Of a stretch of DNA of 5,527 nucleotides, positions 1-4,519 are shown one piece after another. The DNA comes from an uncultured Veillonella sp. (GTDB taxonomy: Bacteria > Bacillota > Negativicutes > Veillonellales > Veillonellaceae), in assembly GCF_934190855.1 (NCBI RefSeq), contig NZ_CAKPTN010000105.1, positions 1 to 5,527 on the forward strand, read 5' to 3'. The position numbers and the translations under genes are program-made. The notes beneath the pieces are model-generated. The model did not search any database and was not told the DNA's origin. It worked only from the letters and a program-made list of their open reading frames with translations. Position 1 is the first letter of the stretch. Each line of letters begins with the position of its first letter.

Positions 1-288
1 GGTGCAGATATGCCAATCTTTGTTTCCTATGGTGGCCGTTTTACTTTCACTGAGGAACAGTGTAAGCGGATATCCAACTATATAAAACAGCCTTTTGGAA
101 TGATGAAAGCCGCTTGTCCAGCCCCGGGTGGTGGTGTAACAGATGCTCGTCTCAATGAGCTAGTCTAGTTATACGGCAATGATACAATGTTCCTCGTTGG
201 TGGTGATATGTTCCGCCGAGGTCCAGACATTGAATCTAATATGGCGTACTTTGTAGAACGTTTAAGTGAACTGTCTGAGAAAAATTAG
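1..288 (+). pseudogene. RuBisCO-like protein (RLP, form IV type), C-terminal part, interrupted by an in-frame TAG; 5' end outside window
   Basis: Frame 1 reads 55 residues, a TAG at 166-168, then 39 more residues to a second TAG at 286-288. Both halves look like one protein. Before the stop are YGGRFTF (residues 10-16) and PAPGGGV (40-46), which match the RuBisCO-superfamily phosphate-binding loop equivalent to SGGIH. After it are LVGGD (65-69) and RRGPD (72-76), matching the second phosphate loop (GGG...HP/GPD in relatives). The stop falls between the two loops, so a truncated product should be inactive if the protein uses the usual phosphate site. CAG (Gln) to TAG is a single transition. 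The YGGRF/PAPGGG style resembles RLPs that are not true carboxylases (enolases, isomerases or decarboxylases of sugar-acid or methylthio-sugar metabolism); the substrate cannot be told from this fragment. There is no obvious intrinsic terminator after it. A sequencing error or nonsense suppression remains possible. Confidence 0.72.
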
Positions 289-380
289 TCAGTGCTTTAT
301 TTAACATAATAAGTAATTTAATTAGCTGAAATAAATAATGTATTGACCTTGTTAGAATGAATAAACTTGTTGATTTAATA

Positions 381-417
381 AATTGAATAACTGGGATGGT
401 CGAAGACGTATTCAATT
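381..417. repeat. Inverted repeat upstream of walJ
   Basis: Perfect 9-bp arms AATTGAATA (381-389) and TATTCAATT (409-417) are separated by 19 bp. The right arm ends just before the proposed -35 box at 422-427. The position would suit an activator or repressor site, but the arms are AT-rich in an AT-rich gap, so chance is a real alternative. The surrounding 289-469 gap shows no other gene or GC-rich terminator stem. Confidence 0.35.
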
Positions 418-421
418 GACT

Positions 422-449
422 TTCACAGGAATATGTAAAGAATTATGAT
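422..449 (+). promoter_or_regulatory. Possible sigma-A promoter for walJ-rlmH
   Basis: TTCACA (422-427, 5 of 6 to TTGACA), a 16-bp spacer, then TATGAT (444-449, 5 of 6 to TATAAT). Transcription would start near 456, leaving a short leader of about 14 nt that still holds the GGAG ribosome site (459-462). An overlapping TTGACT at 416-421 has no good -10 at normal spacing. Prediction by eye only. Confidence 0.4.
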
Positions 450-469
450 TTAGTATATGGAGTGTTTTG

Positions 470-1276
470 ATGAGTGAATCCTCACCGTTGGAGGTCCATG
501 TTATTGCTAGTGGTAGCAAGGGCAATTGTACAGTAATAAAAAAAGGGAACTCCGTCATATTGCACGATGTAGGCATTAGTTGTCGACGCATTGTCAATGG
601 TTTAAAAGAATTGCATATCGATATGGCACAGGTAGAGGGTATATTTATCAGTCATGAACATAGCGATCATATTGCAGGGCTACAGCAACTGTTGAAACGT
701 TTTGATATTCCTGTGTATACAAAGCAAGGGACGTGGCGTGAGATTCAAGACAAGTTAATCGTGCCAAAGAACCAATTGATCGAACTGACGAAAGGTAGTT
801 TAACATTGGGGAATCTCGTTGTAGAGCCCTTTGCAGTGAGTCATGATGCGGCAGACCCTATTGGCATCAATGTATTTGCAGGAAAAGATAAGGCTACTGT
901 CGTTACCGATACAGGTGTGATTTCTGATAGTATTTTGCGTCGTATGGATGATACGACCTTGTTAGTGTTGGAAGCTAACTATGACCCTCATATGCTGCGC
1001 TTCGGTCCATATCAACCGTTTTTGAAACAACGGGTAGCTAGTGATGAAGGTCATCTAAGTAATGAAATGGCCGCCCAAGCGTTGCTCATGATGAATCGAC
1101 CTGACTTTATGCAAGTTATCTTGGCCCACCGTTCTGAAAATAATAATAACGCGGTCCTTGTTACCCAAACGATTGGGAAAATGTTAGTTGATGGGGGCGT
1201 TCGCATTGGTCCTGAAATGAAGTTACAACATGGGCAACCAAATGAAATTGTGTCTATGAAATCCGTAAAGAGGTAA
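470..1276 (+). CDS. walJ: WalJ/YycJ (VicX) family metallo-beta-lactamase-fold nuclease
   Basis: This is a 268-residue cytoplasmic protein of the usual family length. The fold's metal-binding signature HEHSDH is at residues 62-67, preceded by the family N-terminal block SGSKGNC (14-20) and by D33 of the first strand motif. Further conserved blocks are SHDAADP (124-130), TDTG (146-149), EANYDPHML (168-176), GPYQPFLKQR (179-188), DEGHLSN (192-198) and the late ligand H220 in LAHRSENN. Family members are linked to the WalRK (YycFG) cell-wall regulon in firmicutes and have been described as 5'-3' exonucleases acting in double-strand break and mismatch repair; that role is family knowledge. The start is placed at ATG 470, because GGAG (459-462) lies 7 nt upstream. 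A TTG directly before it at 467 would have only 4 nt. rlmH follows after 3 bp, as expected for co-transcription; no walRK or htrA gene is seen between them. Confidence 0.93.
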   Translation: MSESSPLEVHVIASGSKGNCTVIKKGNSVILHDVGISCRRIVNGLKELHIDMAQVEGIFISHEHSDHIAGLQQLLKRFDIPVYTKQGTWREIQDKLIVPKNQLIELTKGSLTLGNLVVEPFAVSHDAADPIGINVFAGKDKATVVTDTGVISDSILRRMDDTTLLVLEANYDPHMLRFGPYQPFLKQRVASDEGHLSNEMAAQALLMMNRPDFMQVILAHRSENNNNAVLVTQTIGKMLVDGGVRIGPEMKLQHGQPNEIVSMKSVKR

Positions 1277-1279
1277 AAA

Positions 1280-1759
1280 ATGAAATTTTATGTAGTTTGT
1301 ATTGGCAAGCTAAAAGATGCTTACTTGCGCGATGGGGTAGCGGAATTTGTGAAACGGATGCGACCTTATGGTGGGATTACGATTACAGAACTAAATGAAA
1401 GTAAAATTGGCGATAAACCAAGTGATGCGGATCGTAAGCAAGTAGTAGCTGAAGAGGGGGCTCGTTTACTAAAAGCAGTTCCTAAAAATGCCTATACCGT
1501 TTTACTTGATGTGTACGGTAAGACGATGTCTTCTGAAGATTTAGCTAAGACTGTAGCAAAGCTAGAGGTAGATGGAGTTAGCGATATGGCTTTTGTTATT
1601 GGCGGAGCCTTTGGTGTTAGTGAAGCATTGCGCCAGTCTGTAAATTATAAATTGTCCTTTAGCCCTATGACCTTTACTCACCAAATGGTGCGATTGCTGT
1701 TGGTGGAGCAAATATATCGAGCGTCAAAAATCAATCGGAATGAACCTTATCATTGGTAG
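1280..1759 (+). CDS. rlmH: 23S rRNA (pseudouridine-1915-N3) methyltransferase RlmH
   Basis: A complete 159-residue protein of the standard family size. It is a SPOUT-class (trefoil-knot) enzyme that uses S-adenosylmethionine to methylate N3 of pseudouridine 1915 in helix 69 of 23S rRNA on assembled 70S ribosomes. Visible family marks are the N-terminal MKFYVVCIGKLK (1-12), LLDVYGK (75-81), the SAM-binding IGGAFG loop (107-112), and the near-invariant C-terminal block running through MTFTHQMVR (130-138), EQIYRA (143-148) and the terminal PYHW (156-159), where the His-aromatic end belongs to the active site. The ribosome site AGAGG (1269-1273) lies inside the last codons of walJ, 6 nt before the ATG, so the two genes are probably translated from one transcript. 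A hairpin overlaps the stop codon. Confidence 0.97.
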   Translation: MKFYVVCIGKLKDAYLRDGVAEFVKRMRPYGGITITELNESKIGDKPSDADRKQVVAEEGARLLKAVPKNAYTVLLDVYGKTMSSEDLAKTVAKLEVDGVSDMAFVIGGAFGVSEALRQSVNYKLSFSPMTFTHQMVRLLLVEQIYRASKINRNEPYHW

Positions 1760-1790
1760 ATATAAAGATAAGGTTAATGGTTCGCCTTAT
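1743..1790 (+). other. Two mutually exclusive hairpins over the rlmH stop codon
   Basis: AACCTTATC (1743-1751) can pair with GATAAGGTT (1767-1775), giving a 9-bp stem whose 15-nt loop holds the rlmH stop codon. The core ATAAGG (1768-1773) could instead pair with CCTTAT at 1785-1790. Neither stem is followed by a U-run, so this is not a classical intrinsic terminator. It may protect the mRNA 3' end or be a weak or factor-dependent termination region. Confidence 0.4.
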
Positions 1791-1874
1791 AAATTTAATT
1801 CTAGTTCTTTAAGTGTGGATAGTTAATATTACTTATACATTAGGAATAGACTTATAAATTATTTATATAATGAC

Positions 1875-1902
1875 TTCACAAAAAAAGGAGTTTTATTATA
1901 CT
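1875..1902 (+). promoter_or_regulatory. Probable sigma-A promoter for the CBS-domain gene
   Basis: TTCACA (1875-1880, 5 of 6), a 16-bp spacer and TATACT (1897-1902, 5 of 6). The start of transcription would be near 1909, about 45 nt before the chosen start codon, and the -10 lies inside the left arm of a perfect palindrome. Other TATAAT boxes occur at 1866-1871 and 1914-1919 but lack a good -35 at normal distance. Confidence 0.5.
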
Positions 1903-1921
1903 ATGTCGAATAGTATAATAA
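1893..1921. promoter_or_regulatory. Perfect 12-bp palindrome, operator-like, over the promoter -10 box
   Basis: TTATTATACTAT (1893-1904) and ATAGTATAATAA (1910-1921) are exact reverse complements around a 5-bp centre, GTCGA. The left arm contains the proposed -10 and the right arm overlaps the expected transcription start, which is a classic place for a dimeric repressor. The arms are AT-rich (each has one G:C pair), so a stable RNA hairpin is a weaker explanation, and it is not followed by a U-run. The regulator is unknown. Confidence 0.55.
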
Positions 1922-1938
1922 GTCCAGATGTATTTTCT

Positions 1939-1945
1939 GAGGAGG
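1939..1945 (+). promoter_or_regulatory. Shine-Dalgarno site that fixes the CBS gene start at 1954
   Basis: GAGGAGG, a full match to the anti-SD core, lies 8 nt before ATG 1954. The in-frame upstream ATGs are less likely. The one at 1870 has no convincing ribosome site and precedes the predicted promoter. The one at 1903 has GGAG 12 nt away and also lies before the predicted transcription start. Confidence 0.85.
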
Positions 1946-1953
1946 AATTCACT

Positions 1954-2409
1954 ATGAAAATTCAAGAAGTAATGAATAAATACCCTGTTACTGTTGGTAA
2001 AGATGCACCAATTTCTGATGTAGCCGATTTGTTAGTTAAATATAATTTAACGGCTGTATCCGTAGTGGATGACAATAATAAATTGTTAGGCATTATTTCT
2101 GAAGGTGATTTGCTTTACAAAAAAGTGCGCCCTCATGTACCTCACTACGTAAATGTGTTAGGCGCTAGCATCTATTACAATGGCATTGGCGAATACAATG
2201 CGCAGTTCAAAAAATTGTTGGCATCTCATGTGCATGAGTTGATGACTGACGAAGTAATTACTACTACACCAGATAAAGATGTAGAAGAAATCGTATCCGT
2301 TATGTTAGACCAACATTTGAAAAACGTTCCTGTTGTAGATAAAGATTACCATTTGATCGGTATCTTATCTCGTCGCGATATCATTAAATTGATCGCTAAA
2401 GATAACTAA
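1954..2409 (+). CDS. Stand-alone CBS-domain pair protein
   Basis: A 151-residue soluble protein made of two CBS domains and nothing else. CBS1 is about residues 1-57, opening with IQEVMNKYPVTV and closing with GIISEGD (46-52). CBS2 is about 93-149, opening with VHELMTDEVITTTPD and closing with GILSRRD (136-142). The two G-h-h-S-x-x-D motifs carry the Asp that typically contacts ribose in adenosine-nucleotide-binding CBS pairs (AMP, ATP or SAM). The linker (about 58-92) is rich in Tyr, His and Asn. Such paired CBS modules usually sense adenylate energy state or SAM and act on a partner protein; neither ligand nor partner can be named here. The start follows the strong SD at 1939-1945 and gives the usual N-terminus for these proteins; a longer form from 1870 would add 28 residues encoded by the palindrome region. 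The gene has its own promoter and terminator, so it is probably monocistronic. Confidence 0.9.
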   Translation: MKIQEVMNKYPVTVGKDAPISDVADLLVKYNLTAVSVVDDNNKLLGIISEGDLLYKKVRPHVPHYVNVLGASIYYNGIGEYNAQFKKLLASHVHELMTDEVITTTPDKDVEEIVSVMLDQHLKNVPVVDKDYHLIGILSRRDIIKLIAKDN

Positions 2410-2433
2410 TTAGCATAATTATGTAAAACGTAT

Positions 2434-2462
2434 AAAGACCACCCGTTTTGGGGTGGTCTTTT
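2434..2462 (+). terminator. Rho-independent terminator after the CBS gene
   Basis: An 11-bp perfect stem, AAAGACCACCC (2434-2444) with GGGTGGTCTTT (2451-2461), has a 6-nt loop and ends in a run of four T (2459-2462). It lies 24 bp after the CBS stop codon and separates that gene from the tig unit. No gene on the - strand would use it. Confidence 0.93.
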
Positions 2463-2480
2463 AGTGTAAATTGAGAAGAA

Positions 2481-2509
2481 TTGCATTGACCTTGCATTTA
2501 TGTTATTAT
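2481..2509 (+). promoter_or_regulatory. Probable extended -10 promoter for tig-clpP-clpX
   Basis: TTGCAT (2481-2486, only TTG matches) lies 17 bp before TATTAT (2504-2509, 5 of 6). The -10 is preceded by TGT (2501-2503), forming an extended -10 that can compensate for a weak -35. Transcription would start near 2516, leaving a leader of about 57 nt. TTGACC at 2486-2491 looks like a better -35 but has no -10 at 16-18 bp. The site sits just after the CBS terminator, where a new promoter is needed. Confidence 0.5.
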
Positions 2510-2538
2510 TAGGAGTGCATAATATACTACAGAAATTT

Positions 2539-2561
2539 GGGCGTATTGCCCTTCGAGGAGG
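2539..2561 (+). promoter_or_regulatory. Leader mini-hairpin and strong ribosome site of tig
   Basis: GGGC (2539-2542) and GCCC (2548-2551) form a short 4-bp stem just 5' of GAGGAGG (2555-2561). The SD is a full-strength site, with an 11-nt spacing to ATG 2573 that is slightly long. The stem leaves the SD free, so it is more likely to be structural or mRNA-stabilising than inhibitory. Confidence 0.5.
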
Positions 2562-2572
2562 ACATATTTTAA

Positions 2573-3877
2573 ATGAAAGCAACTGTAAATCCTGTTGATC
2601 AACACGTAGTAACGTTAACTATTGAAGTACCTGCAGCTGAAGTAGACAAAGGTATTAAACAAGCTGTAAAACGCATTGCAGGTCAAGTAAACATCCCTGG
2701 CTTCCGTAAAGGCCATGCGCCTCGCCGTATTTTGGAAATGAACTTCGGCAAAGAAGCTATCATGGAAGAAGCATTCGAAGTATTGGCTAGCCAAAACTAC
2801 ACTGCTGCTCTTCGTGAAAACGATATCGTTCCTGTATCTGAACCAGAAATTGAACGCGAACAATTCGAAGAAGGTAAAGATTTGATCTTCAAAGCTACTG
2901 TAACTAAACGCCCTGAAGTTAAACTTGGCGATTACAAAGGCTTAGAAGCTGAAAAACAAGACGCTACAGTAACTGATGAACAAATCGAAGAACAATTGAA
3001 CAACATTCGTGAACAACAAGCGAAAATGGTTGTTGCTGAAGAAGGTGCTACAATTCAAAAAGATGACTTCGCAGTAATCGACTTCGCTGGTTCCATTGAT
3101 GGTAAACCATTCGATGGTGGTGAAGGTAAATCCTACCCATTACAAATCGGTTCTGGTAGCTTCATTCCTGGCTTCGAAGATCAATTGATCGGCGCTAAAG
3201 CTGGCGATGATGTAACTGTAAAAGTAACATTCCCTGAAGACTACTTCGTAGCAGAACTTGCTGGTAAAGAAGCAGAATTCAAAACTCACATCCATGACAT
3301 TAAACGTAAAGAATTGCCTGAATTGAACGACGAGTTCGCAAAAGAAGCAAGCTCTTACGAAACTATTGAAGAATTGAAAAAAGATCTTCGCGCTAAAATG
3401 GAAGAAGAAGCTTCCCGTCGCGCCATCGATACTTACAATGCTGACTTGATTCAAACAGCTGTTAAAAACGCAACTGTAGAAATCCCAGAAGTAATGATCG
3501 AAGATCGTGTAGAACAAATGATTCAAGAATTGGCTATGAACATGGAAGGCCGTGGCTTGAAACTTGATGACTACTTGAAATTCTCCAACAAAACTATCGA
3601 AGATTTACGTTCTGAATACAAAGATTCCGCAGCTGAAAACGTACGCGCTGATTTAGTATTAGACGCTATCGCAACTGCTGAAGGTATCGAAGTAACTCCA
3701 GACGACATGAACCGTGAAATCTTCATTATGGCTCAAAACTTTGGGGCAGATCCTAAAGAAGTTTGGGATATTATTGCAAAAGAAGGTCGTGTAGCTATGT
3801 TGGCAGGCTCTGTAGCTCGCAAAAAAGCAGCTCGATTCATTATTGATAATGCAAAAGGCGCTGAAGCGGCTGAATAA
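2573..3877 (+). CDS. tig: Trigger factor (ribosome-associated chaperone and peptidyl-prolyl isomerase)
   Basis: A complete 434-residue protein, close to the 432 of E. coli. Trigger factor binds ribosomal protein L23 at the exit tunnel and shields nascent chains. The ribosome-binding signature GFRKGHAP is at residues 43-50, the same numbering as in E. coli, within the N-terminal domain (about 1-115). The FKBP-type PPIase domain (about 155-245) shows VIDFAGSIDGKPFDGG starting near 167, FIPGFEDQLIGAKAGD near 197 and HIHDIKRKELPELNDEFA at 239-256, which leads into the helical C-terminal chaperone arms. Glu codons are almost always GAA, and the codon set is more restricted than in neighbouring genes, as expected for a very abundant protein. 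The gene ends with tandem stops TAA TAG. It is first in a probable operon with clpP and clpX; no terminator lies in the 36-bp gap to clpP. Confidence 0.98.
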   Translation: MKATVNPVDQHVVTLTIEVPAAEVDKGIKQAVKRIAGQVNIPGFRKGHAPRRILEMNFGKEAIMEEAFEVLASQNYTAALRENDIVPVSEPEIEREQFEEGKDLIFKATVTKRPEVKLGDYKGLEAEKQDATVTDEQIEEQLNNIREQQAKMVVAEEGATIQKDDFAVIDFAGSIDGKPFDGGEGKSYPLQIGSGSFIPGFEDQLIGAKAGDDVTVKVTFPEDYFVAELAGKEAEFKTHIHDIKRKELPELNDEFAKEASSYETIEELKKDLRAKMEEEASRRAIDTYNADLIQTAVKNATVEIPEVMIEDRVEQMIQELAMNMEGRGLKLDDYLKFSNKTIEDLRSEYKDSAAENVRADLVLDAIATAEGIEVTPDDMNREIFIMAQNFGADPKEVWDIIAKEGRVAMLAGSVARKKAARFIIDNAKGAEAAE

Positions 3878-3892
3878 TAGTTTGCTCAACTA

Positions 3893-3924
3893 GGTACATG
3901 AAAAGGTGAATACATGTATGTACC
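3893..3924 (+). repeat. Inverted repeat enclosing the clpP ribosome site and start codon
   Basis: GGTACAT (3893-3899) and ATGTACC (3918-3924) are exact reverse complements with an 18-nt loop. The loop holds the AGGTG ribosome site (3904-3908) and ATG 3914. In mRNA this could modestly influence clpP translation; a chance match is possible at 7 bp. Confidence 0.35.
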
Positions 3925-4507
3925 AATCGTAGTTGAACAAAGTGAACGCGGTGAGCGTTCCTATGATATTTACTCTCGCTTGTTAAAGGATCGCATTATC
4001 TTCCTAGGTGGACCCATCGATGATAATGTTGCTAATGCGGTTATTGCGCAAATGCTATTCCTAGAAGCAGAGGATCCTGATAAGGATATCCATTTGTACA
4101 TTAATAGTCCCGGCGGTGTTGTAACTGCCGGTATGGCTATTTATGATACAATGCAATATATCAAACCAGATGTGTCTACCATTTGTGTAGGCTCTGCGGC
4201 GAGCATGGGTGCTGTGCTTTTAACAGCAGGTACTAAAGGTAAACGCTATGCGTTACCTCATGCACGCGTTATGATTCACCAACCACTAGGTGGTGTTCAA
4301 GGGCAAGCATCTGAAATTGAAATCCATGCCCGTGAGATTCTTCGCATGCGTGAAGAGTTAAATGGTATCTTAGCTTCTCGCAGTGGACAAGATATTGAAG
4401 TAGTAGCTCGCGATACAGATCGCGATAACTTCATGAGTGCTCAGGATGCCGTTGAATACGGCTTAATCGATGAGGTGCTCACTAGAGAACCTGTAGAAAG
4501 CAAGTAA
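3914..4507 (+). CDS. clpP: ATP-dependent Clp protease proteolytic subunit ClpP
   Basis: A complete 197-residue serine protease subunit, the same length as B. subtilis ClpP. Fourteen copies form a barrel that degrades proteins unfolded by ClpX or another Clp ATPase. The catalytic triad is intact: S97 in GSAASMGA (93-100), H122 in RVMIHQP (118-124) and D171 in DTDRDNFM (167-174). Other family blocks are [13 protein letters not shown] (12-24), [10 protein letters not shown] (27-36), and [10 protein letters not shown] (64-73), which contains the oxyanion-hole glycines. There is almost no propeptide: the chain starts MYVPIVVEQ, so the residues lining the axial pore follow at once. The ribosome site AGGTG is 5 nt before the ATG. 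The gene sits 36 bp after tig and 12 bp before clpX, so the protease and its ATPase are probably made from one mRNA. No CtsR or CIRCE operator is seen. Confidence 0.98.
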   Translation: MYVPIVVEQSERGERSYDIYSRLLKDRIIFLGGPIDDNVANAVIAQMLFLEAEDPDKDIHLYINSPGGVVTAGMAIYDTMQYIKPDVSTICVGSAASMGAVLLTAGTKGKRYALPHARVMIHQPLGGVQGQASEIEIHAREILRMREELNGILASRSGQDIEVVARDTDRDNFMSAQDAVEYGLIDEVLTREPVESK

Positions 4508-4508
4508 T

Positions 4509-4513
4509 GGAGG
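4509..4513 (+). promoter_or_regulatory. Shine-Dalgarno site that selects the TTG start of clpX
   Basis: GGAGG lies 6 nt before TTG 4520, directly after the clpP stop codon. The next in-frame ATG (4541) is 27 nt away, too far for this site, and would begin only one residue before the first zinc cysteine. Confidence 0.85.
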
Positions 4514-4519
4514 CGCCCC

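Noticed and set aside
166..168. TAG as a pyrrolysine or other recoded codon in the RuBisCO-like gene
   Set aside because: There is no pyrrolysine machinery in view, the gene itself ends in another TAG, and a one-base change from CAG is simpler.
343..371. Promoter starting at TTGACC 343-348 in the gap before walJ
   Set aside because: The -35 is good but no acceptable -10 occurs 16-18 bp downstream.
467..469. TTG as the start of walJ
   Set aside because: ATG follows immediately at 470 with better spacing to GGAG; the TTG would be only 4 nt from it.
1870..1953. N-terminal extension of the CBS protein (starts at 1870 or 1903)
   Set aside because: The extra residues are encoded by promoter and palindrome DNA, do not look like a CBS domain, and the best ribosome site serves 1954.
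2462..2572. CtsR or HrcA (CIRCE) operator before the tig-clpP-clpX unit
   Set aside because: TTGACC at 2486-2491 recalls half of a CtsR site, but the tandem second half is missing and no CIRCE inverted repeat is present.
3140..3526. 128-residue open frame on the - strand inside tig (and others at 2615-2863 and 3659-3889)
   Set aside because: They are Phe/Cys-rich shadows created by the restricted codon use of tig, have no family resemblance, and overlap a certain gene.
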